Positions 55,521-64,000 of a stretch of 64,000 bases of DNA are shown here, piece after piece. The translations under genes were made by a program, and so were the position numbers. The notes beneath the pieces are model-generated. The model was given only the letters and a program-made list of their open reading frames with translations, did no database searches and was not told the origin of the DNA. Where the stretch lies: the NCBI RefSeq assembly GCF_029433335.1, contig NZ_JAQTHX010000001.1, positions 124,001-188,000 on the forward strand. The letters are read 5' to 3'. This stretch comes from Bifidobacterium sp. ESL0745 (GTDB lineage: Bacteria; Actinomycetota; Actinomycetes; Actinomycetales; Bifidobacteriaceae). Numbering within the stretch: position 1 is the stretch's first letter; each line of letters starts with the position of its first letter.

Positions 55521-56297
55521 TCAAGCGTCAAGACGCTTGGCGGCAAGGGCGGCCATATGTTCACTGGTATCGGAGTTTTCCAGTGTGACACCGCCCTGCG
55601 CATCCGGCGTCGCCAGTTCGTCTGAGGCATCAAGCAGATTGCGCAGGTGGTGGGCGGTGCCCTCGTTGCCGTCGATGATGGCGGTGGAAGCCGGCAGCAG
55701 TTCGCGGAAATAGTCGCGATAGAAGACGAAATGCGTGCATCCGAGTACCACGGAGTCGATGGTTTTGAGGTCATAGCCAGCGAAATAACGGTGTAGCGTG
55801 CGCATCACGAGGTCGTGGTTCTCTAGCTGGTCGTGTTCCACGATTTCCACCAAATCGGGGCAAGGCTGGCGAAAGATCGTGTTTGTGGCGTTGAAACGGT
55901 GCATCAGCGCGGTGAATTTCTTTTCGCGCAATGTCAGCGGCGTCGCGGCGACGATAACGCGTTGGGGCGAGCCATGTCCGCGGTCGCAGGCCACTTTGAG
56001 TGCCGGTTCCATGCTGATGATCGGCAGGTCGTAGGTCGCGCGCAAATCGTCGACCGCCGCTGAAGTGGCGGTGTTGCAGGCGATGACGATGGCTTTGACG
56101 CCGATGGCGATGAACCGTTCGACGATGGCAAAGGAAAGCCTGCGCACCTCTTCCGGTGTTTTCGTGCCGTACGGTGCATTGGCCGAGTCGCCGAAATAGA
56201 TGATGCGCTCGTTTGGCATTTCCCTGCGGATTTCCCGCACGACGGAGATGCCGCCCAGCCCCGAATCAAATACGCCTATGGGAGCGTTGCTTGTCAT
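55521..56297 (-). CDS. murI: Glutamate racemase
   Basis: A 258-aa racemase that makes D-glutamate for peptidoglycan. The paired catalytic cysteines are Cys74 in ACNTATS and Cys187 in [22 protein letters not shown] at the N-terminus and [14 protein letters not shown] are diagnostic. The ATG at 56297 follows AGAGGAC; the upstream extension is unsupported. It lies divergent from dapF, another cell-wall amino acid enzyme, with 174 nt between. The patatin gene follows it on the same strand. Confidence 0.96.
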   Translation of the reverse strand: MTSNAPIGVFDSGLGGISVVREIRREMPNERIIYFGDSANAPYGTKTPEEVRRLSFAIVERFIAIGVKAIVIACNTATSAAVDDLRATYDLPIISMEPALKVACDRGHGSPQRVIVAATPLTLREKKFTALMHRFNATNTIFRQPCPDLVEIVEHDQLENHDLVMRTLHRYFAGYDLKTIDSVVLGCTHFVFYRDYFRELLPASTAIIDGNEGTAHHLRNLLDASDELATPDAQGGVTLENSDTSEHMAALAAKRLDA

Positions 56298-56471
56298 GCC
56301 GTCCTCTTTCACCGCAATCCAACGAAGTCTCAATTCAAACTTAGCGACTTTACTTTTCAATGGTAGCGGCTTGAACGAACGTACACACGATACGCAATTC
56401 AGGGTGTGCGTAAGTGCAATCGGCTCTGGGCTTGATGGCGATGAGCCGGGTAGCAGGTAGACTTACGTGGT

Positions 56472-57371
56472 ATGAGTCTTCCGCAATTCGTCTATAAAGG
56501 GCACGGCACCGGCAACGATTTCGTCATCTACCTCGATCGTACCGGCCAGTTCGAGCCGAGCGCCGAAGAGGTCCGACATGTCTGCGACAGGCATTTTGGC
56601 ATCGGTGCTGATGGATTGATACGGCTGAGTAAGCCGGAGTTCGTCAGCGATTGCACGGACGAACAAATCGCGCAATGCCACGATGGTGGTGCACAATGGT
56701 TTATGGACTATCGCAACGCCGATGGGTCCTTGGCCGAGATGTGCGGCAATGGCACTCGTGTCACTGCGCTTATGGCCCAACGTGCCGGTATCGCCGACGT
56801 TCCTGGTGGCGAACCGTTCCAGCTGGGTACGCGGGCCGGCGTCAAGAATTTGCGCTCGTTGGGTGCGCTTGCCCCATATGGCGACGATGTGTTTCAGGTG
56901 AGCCTGGGAGCCGGAAAAATCAGCGCTTTGGATACCTATACGGTCACCATTCCCGGTTCTGCCGGTGAGGCTTATGGCACGTTTGTGGATATGGGCAATC
57001 CGCATGTCGTCGCCGTGCTTCAGGACGGTAAGGCCACACTGCCGGCGATCGAGGATCTCAATCTTATCGTCAAGCCCGTGGTGTCTCCGGCGATTGAGAC
57101 CGATCAGAATGTCGAATTCGTGCGTATCGACGAGCGAGACGATGTCAAAGGATTCGGCAAAGCCACCATGCGCGTCAACGAACGTGGTTGTGGGGAAACG
57201 CTTTCCTGCGGGACAGGCCTTGGCGCCACTGCTGTGACGTTGAGGGCGAAAACCGGCATCGCGCACTGGGACATCGCGGTGCGTGGCGGATTGCTCAAGG
57301 TCGATGTGAGCGCCGACGACGTACGTCTGACCGGTGCCGCCGCCATCGTGGCCAAAGTGGAATTGCTGTAA
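56472..57371 (+). CDS. dapF: Diaminopimelate epimerase
   Basis: A 299-aa enzyme that converts LL- to meso-diaminopimelate in lysine synthesis. Its two catalytic cysteines are Cys91 in MCGNGTR and Cys246 in GETLSCGTG. FVYKGHGTGNDFVIYLD is the standard N-terminus. No ribosome-binding site is visible. TAGACT lies 8 nt before the ATG, so transcription may start at or near the first codon and the message could be leaderless. It converges on the VKOR gene with a shared strong terminator. Confidence 0.96.
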   Translation: MSLPQFVYKGHGTGNDFVIYLDRTGQFEPSAEEVRHVCDRHFGIGADGLIRLSKPEFVSDCTDEQIAQCHDGGAQWFMDYRNADGSLAEMCGNGTRVTALMAQRAGIADVPGGEPFQLGTRAGVKNLRSLGALAPYGDDVFQVSLGAGKISALDTYTVTIPGSAGEAYGTFVDMGNPHVVAVLQDGKATLPAIEDLNLIVKPVVSPAIETDQNVEFVRIDERDDVKGFGKATMRVNERGCGETLSCGTGLGATAVTLRAKTGIAHWDIAVRGGLLKVDVSADDVRLTGAAAIVAKVELL

Positions 57372-57436
57372 AGTCGAGCTTTCATAAATGGACGCAAGGT
57401 GACCAGTCGAATGGCCCAGCCAAAATGACATAACAA

Positions 57437-57478
57437 GGAAACCCCGCACCGTTACAATCGTAACGGTGCGGGGTTTCC
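57437..57478. terminator. Perfect 19-bp bidirectional terminator
   Basis: Arms 57437-57455 and 57460-57478 pair perfectly around AATC, between the convergent dapF and VKOR genes. T-rich tails are weak on both sides. Confidence 0.75.
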
Positions 57479-57495
57479 AATAAGAACAAAGGCGA

Positions 57496-58203
57496 TCAGG
57501 AGAAGATCGCGGCGCCTTCCTTGACGAAGATAAGCGCGATGATGGCGAAGATCCAGACGATGTCGACCATCAGGTCGTAACGCATGCGGTAATAGGTGCA
57601 AAGCCCCTTGCGGTGTCGCCGTGGTATCTTCTGCACCGTCACCGTCGCGTGCGAAAGCGCCATAAACATCACCGTCGTGGCGAACATCATGGTCATACAC
57701 CACGGGCAGAGCGCCTTGATGACGAACATGGACTGGCTCATCAGCCAGTAAGCGTAGGAGATGGCGGCGAGTCCGCCCCACCAAGTGGCGATCGGAAACC
57801 AGCGGGGCAATCTGACGTTGCAGGCGCCGACAACGGCTACCGTTACGAACACGGCATAGAAGCAGATACCGAAGAACGCGTTCGGGAAGCTCAGTCCGCC
57901 GAACTTGATGATTTCGGCCTGCCATGATTCGGCTACCGTCGAACAAGAAAGCACAGAGTTCACGTCGCAGCCCAGGGCCTTGTTGGGGTTTCTTGCCAAC
58001 TTCAGAGTATCGGCTGCCAACATCAGCGAGGCGAAAAGGCCCACACCGGCACCCAGGCACATCACGCCGTAGTTCCACAGAGGCCCGTGGAAAAACCCTG
58101 TGGGTTCACGGTCATCCGTCAAGACAGGGGCTGGCTGATCGCTGACGTCTCTTGGCGCGTTTCCCATGTTCCTCACGGCAGCAACGCTGTGTTTAGTCGC
58201 CAT
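57496..58203 (-). CDS. Vitamin K epoxide reductase family protein
   Basis: A 235-aa membrane protein with about five helices. The four VKOR cysteines are present: Cys79 and Cys87 in LGCDVNSVLSC, and the active pair Cys166/Cys169 in CPWC. GLSFPNAFFG also fits the family. In Actinobacteria such proteins reoxidise disulfide-forming DsbA-like partners at the cell surface using quinone. No thioredoxin-like partner is fused or adjacent here. Bifidobacteria are usually thought to lack respiratory quinones, so the electron acceptor is uncertain. The first 36 residues are a polar cytoplasmic tail. Confidence 0.92.
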   Translation of the reverse strand: MATKHSVAAVRNMGNAPRDVSDQPAPVLTDDREPTGFFHGPLWNYGVMCLGAGVGLFASLMLAADTLKLARNPNKALGCDVNSVLSCSTVAESWQAEIIKFGGLSFPNAFFGICFYAVFVTVAVVGACNVRLPRWFPIATWWGGLAAISYAYWLMSQSMFVIKALCPWCMTMMFATTVMFMALSHATVTVQKIPRRHRKGLCTYYRMRYDLMVDIVWIFAIIALIFVKEGAAIFS

Positions 58204-58270
58204 GCATATCCCTGCTTTCTTTCCCCTAGCATTCCACCAGCTGTCAGGCGCGTAGGCTTACCATGTACCT

Positions 58271-59155
58271 ATGGCTCGTGACGAATATAACGATTGCGGT
58301 CCGGCTTCCGGCTGGGACCTTCACTGTCATACGGTCTTTTCCGATGGTACCAAGACCCCTGCCGAACTTGTCGCCCTTGCAGACGCAAATGGACTGCATG
58401 GTGTCGCAATCACAGACCATGATACCACTGCGGGTTGGGATGACGCTCAAAAAGCCGCGCTCAGTCGCGGTTTTCCGTTGCTGCGCGGCAGTGAGATCAC
58501 CGCGCAGGACGAGCACGTTTCCGTCCACATCCTTGCTTATCAGTATGATCCGCAGAACGAAGGCATCATTACGATGTTCCAAGCCACACGTGAAGCCCGT
58601 ATCGAACGTGCCAAGCGCATGGTCTCGCGTCTGTCGAAGGATTTTCCCATTACCTGGGACGACGTGCTTCGTCAAACAAAAAAAGGTGAGGAAACGACGG
58701 TCGGTAGGCCACATATGGCTGATGCCTTGGTGTCCGCTGGATTCTATCGCACACGTTCACAGGCCTTTGCCGGCGCCATTTCGTCTTCAAGTAAGTATTA
58801 CATACCGACGCCTTCGCCAACGGCCCTGCAAGTGGTCCAAGTGGTCAAACAGGCCGGGGGAGTGAGTGTCGTCGCACACCCTTCTGATTTGAGCCGCAAC
58901 AAGGTGTTGCTTTCCGACAGACAGATCGCCCGGTTGGCGCAAGGCGGTCTTGGGGGGCTTGAAGTCTGGCATCGCGGCAATCGGCCCGAAGAACGAGAGC
59001 GGCTGCTTGATCTCGCCTGCAGGTTTGATCTTTTGGTCACCGGTGGCTCGGATTGGCACGGCGAGGGAAAACCGAACAAGTTGGGTGAAAACCTCACCTG
59101 CGACAGCGTTGTGGCGCAGATTGTACGGCGCGGTGCCATCAAGCTGATTGCCTAG
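58271..59155 (+). CDS. PHP-domain metal-dependent phosphoesterase
   Basis: A 294-aa PHP hydrolase. The metal-binding motifs are DLHCHTVFSDGT (residues 16-27), GVAITDHDT, LLRGSEITAQ, VVAHPSDLS and TGGSDWHGEGKPN. The order and length match the YciV/RNase AM (TrpH-like) family, which removes nucleotides from the 5' end of RNA fragments or hydrolyses 3',5'-bisphosphates. TACCAT lies 7 nt before the ATG with no ribosome-binding site, so the message may be leaderless. It is divergent from VKOR. Confidence 0.92.
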   Translation: MARDEYNDCGPASGWDLHCHTVFSDGTKTPAELVALADANGLHGVAITDHDTTAGWDDAQKAALSRGFPLLRGSEITAQDEHVSVHILAYQYDPQNEGIITMFQATREARIERAKRMVSRLSKDFPITWDDVLRQTKKGEETTVGRPHMADALVSAGFYRTRSQAFAGAISSSSKYYIPTPSPTALQVVQVVKQAGGVSVVAHPSDLSRNKVLLSDRQIARLAQGGLGGLEVWHRGNRPEERERLLDLACRFDLLVTGGSDWHGEGKPNKLGENLTCDSVVAQIVRRGAIKLIA

Positions 59156-59240
59156 GTCGCTTCGTTTTCACTTGCCTGATTTGACGTTCGTTTTGGGATA
59201 TGGGATATCTGTCTGATCGATGTTGAGGATTTTACAGTAA

Positions 59241-59278
59241 AACCCTCAGCTTTTATGCATCACAAAAGACTGAGGGTT
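59241..59278 (+). terminator. Hairpin downstream of the PHP gene
   Basis: AACCCTCAG (59241-59249) pairs with CTGAGGGTT (59270-59278), with further T and A pairing inside. It lies between the convergent PHP and DUF3107 genes. Confidence 0.55.
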
Positions 59279-59330
59279 AATGAAATATATTACTCTAAAG
59301 GCTTAATTGGTTATAGCTGCCGACCTTATT

Positions 59331-59555
59331 TTAAAGGGCGCCGAAGCCAACGGCGTGCTTGGTCTCCGAACCGACGATGGCATAGCCCAAAGCATCGGTG
59401 GGAACCACGATATGGCGATCCTTGTCATCAACCAGATCAATCGGTTCGTGGACCGCTATGGCCTGTGCGATCTTCTTGCTGACTTCATCGGCGCTTTGGT
59501 CGGTCGTGAAATTGACCGGACGTGCCACGTTCTGAATTCCGAGTTCGACATCCAT
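59331..59555 (-). CDS. DUF3107 family protein
   Basis: A 74-aa protein, MDVELGIQNVARPVNFTTDQ, then VDDKDRHIVVPTDALGYAIVGSE and a final VGFGAL. This matches DUF3107 (mycobacterial TB9.4-like), short actinobacterial proteins whose function is not known. In many Actinobacteria the family lies near the UvrD-like helicase and phosphotransferase-like genes, as it does here. The next gene upstream on the same strand is the kinase-fold protein, 167 nt away. Confidence 0.88.
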   Translation of the reverse strand: MDVELGIQNVARPVNFTTDQSADEVSKKIAQAIAVHEPIDLVDDKDRHIVVPTDALGYAIVGSETKHAVGFGAL

Positions 59556-59722
59556 GTGCTGCTTCTTTCTGTTGAAACTTGTTCTTAGTGTTTATATTCT
59601 GCCCGAACCCAAGTCATTACGCTTTTGGCTAGGATTTCGAGGTTTGTCCACTGCCGAGGTAATGGCCGCATGTGGCATGGAGCTGCCTTTTTGCGACACG
59701 GCAACGGTTTTATCGCTTCTGC

Positions 59723-61498
59723 TCAGTTGGTCGATTGCTCTGTATCGTTCTTTCCTTCTGCTGTCTTGACGGTTATTGAATCATCGGTATTATCGTCATT
59801 TTCGGGTATTGAATCGGATGAAGAGGAACAGTCTGACGCTGATTCATCGGCCTGGTCTGAATTCTTTGATTCCTTGGCGGCATCGGATGGTGATATTTGG
59901 CCATCTTTCCCGTCGTTTTGAGATTGGATATCCGTCCTGGAGGACGTTGAGATTCGCGTTCGCCGCTCTTGTTTTTCTTCGGCTTCCTCTATTCCCACCC
60001 GCGCATCATACAGCGCTTGCTGTTCGCGCTCGAGTTGCGGAATCAGGGACGTTGGCGCCTCGTGATCCACGCCTTCTGTCGGCAAAGCGCCACTGTAGGT
60101 ATCGTCCTCCTGCGAATATTGGACATGCCAGGAAACCTTCTCTTTCGAAATCTTGACATGCTGCTTGTCGCGTTTGTTCCCAGACTCGAGGTTGTCTTCG
60201 TTTTCGGCCGTTTTGCGATCGAAGTCTTTCGCGGCTTCGGTCAGAACCATAGTGGCCGACGACGAAGGGCTGGGCATGTTGGAGTATTGTGGCTCGGATT
60301 TTTCGGACCGAGGTCGTCTGTCATCGGTGCGGTCGTCGTCATCGGAATCGTCGGTGTATCCAGGGTTGAAATGCACCGGACGGTCTGCAGTGCTGTCGCT
60401 GGCCTCTACGAGCTTGGTGACTTCCGCGGAACCTGTTTTGTCGCTCTCTCCGGTCTCGTCGTCATCGCTCTGCGGGGACGACGAGACCGAATCCTTTGAG
60501 TGGTTCGGCGCAACGACCGCTGAAGCCGCCGTTGCCGCTCCTGCGGCTTTGTTGGTCACCACAGTCAGCTGATGCGCCAGATGTTCGACCTGCGCCTTGA
60601 ATCTGAGTATTTTGGCATTATCGGCCCGCCCCAGCGCCCCGATGAAATCGCCGACCTGCTCCATCTGCAGCCAGAGATTGGCGCGAAGGAGGATGAGGTC
60701 GTCGACGCGCGATCCCATCATGCTGCCATAGGCGTTCATCAATGCATTGCGATGGCTTTCATCCAGTTTGGCGAACATCCATGCCAGATCGCGCGCAGGA
60801 TCGTTGATCTGCATGTCCTGCCAGTTGTTGACGGCAGTGATGGTCGAACCGGTGAAGAGGAAATCGCCATCGGCAAACCCGCCATGGGTCAACGTGGTGG
60901 AGAAGGACCACAGGCCGTCGGTTTCGATGATCTTGGCCCAGCTTGTGGTGATGGCCGTCGGTACATGGCCTGCCTGCTGGAGGCGTTTGATCCAGCCGGT
61001 AAGCTGGGCGCGTATCTGCCCGGTGGTGAACGCCGGGTATTGTGCCTGCGTGAGGAATTCGGTGCGTTGCCGGTGAATGGCGCCTATGGTTGTGCCCACG
61101 CTGGCGGCATCTTGGATAGTCAGCAAATCAAGCTGGCGGGGCTCGCCTTCCATATGCGGGGCCACCAAAACCGAATATTCTTCCGTCTGGCTTTGCTTTC
61201 CCGCATGGCTGAACGCCAGTACGCGATCCACCGCAAAACCTAATCCGCTCATCTCGTGAGATTTGGCTAATACATTCGCGGCTCTTACGCGGGCAGCAAG
61301 GATCTTTTTGCCCTTGTCCTCGCACGAGGCGAATACGTCGTACTGCCGCCCTGCCGTGTCTTGTACCACGGCACAGCGAATGCCGGCATCGTTGCCGGTG
61401 CTGCCGTTACGTTGTACTTCGCGTACCCCGGCCATGGATGTCTCTGGCATGGCGGCTGAGGCAAGTGCCGCCAGCATAAACTTGTTTTGTAGAGTCAC
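59723..61498 (-). CDS. Aminoglycoside-phosphotransferase-fold protein, predicted pseudokinase
   Basis: A 591-aa protein. Residues 25-320 have the APH/kinase layout (VLVAPHMEGEPR hinge, GTTIGAIHRQR). The catalytic segment reads LTHGGFADGDFLF and AVNNWQDMQINDPARDLAW. Typical enzymes have HGD, a later Asn and IDW; here the three key positions are Gly207, Asp212 and Asn225, so phosphoryl transfer is unlikely. Residues about 330-591 are a very acidic, Ser/Asp/Glu-rich disordered tail. The start could be GTG at 61498 or ATG at residue 8; neither has a ribosome-binding site. It is divergent from the helicase, which suggests a shared role. Confidence 0.8.
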   Translation of the reverse strand: MTLQNKFMLAALASAAMPETSMAGVREVQRNGSTGNDAGIRCAVVQDTAGRQYDVFASCEDKGKKILAARVRAANVLAKSHEMSGLGFAVDRVLAFSHAGKQSQTEEYSVLVAPHMEGEPRQLDLLTIQDAASVGTTIGAIHRQRTEFLTQAQYPAFTTGQIRAQLTGWIKRLQQAGHVPTAITTSWAKIIETDGLWSFSTTLTHGGFADGDFLFTGSTITAVNNWQDMQINDPARDLAWMFAKLDESHRNALMNAYGSMMGSRVDDLILLRANLWLQMEQVGDFIGALGRADNAKILRFKAQVEHLAHQLTVVTNKAAGAATAASAVVAPNHSKDSVSSSPQSDDDETGESDKTGSAEVTKLVEASDSTADRPVHFNPGYTDDSDDDDRTDDRRPRSEKSEPQYSNMPSPSSSATMVLTEAAKDFDRKTAENEDNLESGNKRDKQHVKISKEKVSWHVQYSQEDDTYSGALPTEGVDHEAPTSLIPQLEREQQALYDARVGIEEAEEKQERRTRISTSSRTDIQSQNDGKDGQISPSDAAKESKNSDQADESASDCSSSSDSIPENDDNTDDSITVKTAEGKNDTEQSTN

Positions 61499-61590
61499 AT
61501 CTTACAGATTAATACATCGTGTGTCCTAGTGTTTCCGCGCTTTGAAGGCGCTTGGCGGACTATCGGGTGCGGCTGGCACAATAGACAAAT

Positions 61591-63093
61591 ATGAGTCTAG
61601 ACGATGCCGAAACGGTGCTTAAGGGACTTGATGACGCCCAACGTGCCGCCGCCACCGCCCTTGACGGGCCGGTGCGTATCATCGCCGGTGCCGGAGCGGG
61701 CAAAACGCGCACCGTCACGCGCCGCATCGCCTACGCCAGTGCGTGCGGTGCGTGGGACCCCGGTCGCGTGCTTGCCGTGACGTTTTCCGTGAAAGCCGCC
61801 AGTGAGATGAAACAGCGGCTTGCAACACTCGGTGTTGGGGACAAGGTCACGGCGGCCACATTCCATTCCGCGGCGCTGCACCAGTTGCGTCGGGTCTGGT
61901 GTGACGTGAGCGTCGCTCCGTTCCCGCATGTCATTGAAGACACACAGGAGATCATGGCACGCGCGCTCAAACGGGTCACCGGGTCCGACCAATATGACGG
62001 CATCGCCAGACGCAATCTGCTTGCCGAAATCAACTGGTCGAAGGTTTCGCTGATCGCTCCGGAAGATTACCAGCGCGTGTGCGCAGCCACCCATCGCGTG
62101 TCGCCCGCCGAGCTCGATCCGCAACGTTTCGCCGATGTCTACACGGCCTACGAGCAGGAAAAGACCTCACGTGGACAGATGGATTTCAACGATATTCTTT
62201 TGCTGGCCTGTCATGTGCTTGAGTCCTACGACGAACAGGCCGCACAAATCCGCCAATCGATCGGCTGGCTCACCGTTGACGAGTACCAGGACGTCTCGCC
62301 GCTGCAGCACCGTCTTATGGACCTATGGCTGGGGGACAACCGCAACGTGTGCGTGGTGGGGGACCCGGCGCAGACCATCTATTCGTTTGCAGGGGCATCG
62401 AGCTACGATTTGCTGAACTTCGCCGACGAATTTGGCAGTCTCACCGCCGATATCAACCTCAATGTCGATTACCGTTCCACGCCTCAGGTCGTCTCGGCGG
62501 CCAACCGTGTGCTCGCCGCTGCTCCCGATCGTGACCACTACCTGCGATTGGTGTCTGCAAGGGAAAAAAACGAAGGCATGCGTGTAGTGAAAACCGCATA
62601 TGAGGATGATGGTCAGGAAGCTCAGGGCGTAGCCAGGCGCATCGCACAATTTATCGCGGAAGGGGCAAAACCATCGCAATGTGCTATTCTGACACGCCTT
62701 AACGCGCAGCAGCAAGTGTTCTGCAAGGCTTTGAAAGCGCAAGGCATTCCTTATCGGACGCGCCGCGATGCTGGTATCGAGGACTCCGTGCTTGAAGACG
62801 GCAACGAGGGCAGGCGCGAAGCGTTGCAGATACTGGCCAGCCGCCATGAATCAGGGGTTATGGTTTCTTCGATTCATGCCGCCAAAGGCCTGGAATTCAA
62901 ACATGTCTTCGTTGTCGGTTGTTCCGAAGGACTGCTGCCGTATGGCTCACCGGCGCCAGGAGATGCGCTGGAGGAAGAGCGACGGCTTTTTTATGTCGCG
63001 GTCACGCGTGCCGAGGATTCACTGCATCTTTCCTTTGCGCGCAGCAAGGACGGTGCATCGAGTTTTTCACGCACTCCGAGCCGTTTCTGGTAA
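61591..63093 (+). CDS. UvrD/PcrA-like superfamily I DNA helicase (short form)
   Basis: A 500-aa ATP-dependent helicase. Motifs seen: GLDDAQRAAATALDGP (Q motif), IAGAGAGKT (Walker A), LAVTFSVKAASEMKQRL (Ia), TVDEYQDVSPLQ (II), GDPAQTIYSFAGA (III), NVDYRST (IV), SSIHAAKGLEFKHVFVVG (V) and FYVAVTRAED (VI). All motifs are present, though the protein is much shorter than UvrD (about 720 aa), with reduced 2B and no C-terminal extension. It resembles the actinobacterial UvrD2 without its HRDC domain. No ribosome-binding site precedes the ATG; CACAAT lies 8 nt upstream, so it may be leaderless. Confidence 0.92.
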   Translation: MSLDDAETVLKGLDDAQRAAATALDGPVRIIAGAGAGKTRTVTRRIAYASACGAWDPGRVLAVTFSVKAASEMKQRLATLGVGDKVTAATFHSAALHQLRRVWCDVSVAPFPHVIEDTQEIMARALKRVTGSDQYDGIARRNLLAEINWSKVSLIAPEDYQRVCAATHRVSPAELDPQRFADVYTAYEQEKTSRGQMDFNDILLLACHVLESYDEQAAQIRQSIGWLTVDEYQDVSPLQHRLMDLWLGDNRNVCVVGDPAQTIYSFAGASSYDLLNFADEFGSLTADINLNVDYRSTPQVVSAANRVLAAAPDRDHYLRLVSAREKNEGMRVVKTAYEDDGQEAQGVARRIAQFIAEGAKPSQCAILTRLNAQQQVFCKALKAQGIPYRTRRDAGIEDSVLEDGNEGRREALQILASRHESGVMVSSIHAAKGLEFKHVFVVGCSEGLLPYGSPAPGDALEEERRLFYVAVTRAEDSLHLSFARSKDGASSFSRTPSRFW

Positions 63094-63449
63094 ATTCAGA
63101 GGGATTCCCGTCTAACACAACGAGAATCCACGTTCTTGCTGTGTTATGGGCAGAGCTGAATAAATAAGGCAATGGGAACTGCGGCTCAATACAGTTTTAG
63201 AGGTACATCTCCTACGATAATGCCTCTAAAACCGGTAGAACATGGAACGAAGGACCAAGGAAGAGTCGCAACATAGATTTGGAATTCCTCGATTTTGCAA
63301 TGTTCAAGATCTCTGAATCCGTTTAAGCGTGCGTGACACATGTTTCCCGGCATTGGTGTCACAAATTTGGACGAGGGCCATGATTGCAGTTGACAATTAT
63401 GCCCCTCGCTCTGTTCGGCGGTCTATATGCCGTCGAACAGGCTCACTTG
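63094..63449. other. Intergenic region after the helicase gene
   Basis: No gene in these 356 nt. It holds the hairpin at 63113-63146 and a second, weaker one (TTTTAGAGG at 63195-63203 with CCTCTAAAA at 63223-63231). The remainder is featureless. Confidence 0.5.
63113..63146 (+). terminator. Hairpin downstream of the helicase gene
   Basis: A 14-bp stem with one mismatch (63113-63126 with 63133-63146) and a 6-nt loop, 20 nt after the helicase stop. No T run follows. Confidence 0.55.
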
Positions 63450-64000
63450 TTATCGCTGGTTCCCGGTTTTGCCGTCGTCATCAGAATTGTCGCCATCACC
63501 CGGTTTTTCCGACTTGTCAGATGGTGATGGACCGTTGCTGTCACCATTATCGCCGTCGTCTTTGCCTGCGGCATTCCCGTCGTTGCCGTTATCGCCTTGG
63601 GCATCAAGCAGTTTTTCGAGTTCGGCGTCCCAGTCGATGCCGGGTTTGGAAGTTGGTGAATCGTTGGAATCATGGGAATCAGCGGACGTAGCGGTGATGT
63701 TCGCATCAGGGTTTGTGCTACTGTCCGATTCGACGGTTTGCGTCCCGGCGATTTCGGCATTGTCTTTATCGGTATCCGGCAGCTTCGGCAGGAGGTCAGG
63801 GTGCGACCACATTCCGTCACGGGCCTTGTCGCCCTGTTCGGCGCCGATCTTCTCCCAGAGATCAGCCGCTTCGCGCATGCGCTTGGGGCGCAGTTCCATT
63901 CCCAGAAGGCTTTCGAACGTGCGTTCCGCAGGTCCGCCGACAGCACGCTCGCGACGCACCATTTCACGTAGCTGCTCGATATGCGGGATATGGGCCATAC
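63450..64000 (-). CDS. Zincin-like metalloprotease (DUF2342 family), C-terminal part
   Basis: The C-terminal 183 residues of a larger protein cut by the right window edge. LREMVRRERAVGGPAERTFE, LLGMELRPKRMREAADLWEKIGAEQGDKARDGMWSHPDLLP is the conserved end of the actinobacterial zinc-dependent metalloprotease family (PF10103-like). The HExxH site would lie in the missing part. After it comes a tail of about 90 Asp/Asn/Gly/Ser-rich residues, mostly disordered. The ATG at 63998 is likely internal. The neighbourhood (helicase, kinase-fold, DUF3107) is conserved among Actinobacteria. Confidence 0.82.
   Translation of the reverse strand, partial: MAHIPHIEQLREMVRRERAVGGPAERTFESLLGMELRPKRMREAADLWEKIGAEQGDKARDGMWSHPDLLPKLPDTDKDNAEIAGTQTVESDSSTNPDANITATSADSHDSNDSPTSKPGIDWDAELEKLLDAQGDNGNDGNAAGKDDGDNGDSNGPSPSDKSEKPGDGDNSDDDGKTGNQR

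Noticed and set aside
58670..58690. A7 tract in the PHP gene as a phase-variable site
   Set aside because: It is short, the reading frame is intact and such A runs are common.

Overview
The window looks like a chromosomal segment of a Bifidobacterium or a close relative within the Bifidobacteriaceae. The evidence is moderately high-GC coding sequence with actinobacterial codon choice, the anaerobic nrdD-nrdG pair beside a giant 2-hydroxyacyl-CoA dehydratase activase, and the actinobacterial neighbourhood DUF3107 / phosphotransferase-like / UvrD-like helicase / zincin metalloprotease at the right end. The species cannot be fixed from sequence reading alone. No rRNA, tRNA, CRISPR array, prophage or intact insertion sequence was seen. 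Almost all of the window is ordinary chromosome.

Layout, left to right. 1-2.5 kb: partial isoaspartyl peptidase, a membrane-anchored EEP-family hydrolase and a 66-aa orphan. 2.6-5.6 kb: pntAB, the proton-pumping NAD(P) transhydrogenase. 6-7.8 kb: exonuclease VII (xseBA). 8.2-11.5 kb: class III ribonucleotide reductase nrdD/nrdG. 11.8-16.9 kb: a 1688-aa tandem activase/dehydratase protein. 17-22 kb: Old Yellow Enzyme, glutamate-cysteine ligase-like protein, TetR regulator and MFS transporter. 22.3-26.3 kb: a heterodimeric ABC exporter. 26.4-29.5 kb: a copper module of cupredoxin plus CopA with a C-terminal YHS domain. 30-38.3 kb: a YczE-like membrane protein, a MarR regulator, a divergent tetracycline-protection-like GTPase and a MacB-type ABC transporter. 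38.5-43.6 kb: a thiamine salvage cluster (thiM, thiE, thiD, thiD-tenA) headed by a TPP riboswitch. 43.8-50.1 kb: two small NAD(P)-binding reductases, a fused ABC ATPase-permease and MetY with an 11-G tract at its start. 50.3-54.4 kb: NADH oxidase, a fused two-domain fluoride channel and an SPFH protein. 54.6-64 kb: patatin, murI, dapF, VKOR, a PHP phosphoesterase, DUF3107, a predicted pseudokinase, a helicase and a partial zinc protease.

Several genes concern redox balance and oxygen or disulfide handling (pntAB, Nox, OYE, VKOR, glutamate-cysteine ligase). Others concern efflux and ion defence (ABC exporters, CopA, fluoride channel, the MarR-linked GTPase).

The observations most worth following are: (1) a single-chain 4+1+4-helix Fluc/CrcB fluoride channel resembling the eukaryotic FEX layout, with an asymmetric phenylalanine box; (2) a homopolymeric G tract that could make MetY translation phase-variable; (3) a likely internal start that would release a free YHS copper-binding domain from copA; (4) twin palindromic operators between marR and the ribosome-protection-like gene; (5) a TPP riboswitch whose 3' core carries the thiM ribosome-binding site; (6) a kinase-fold protein whose catalytic residues are all replaced.
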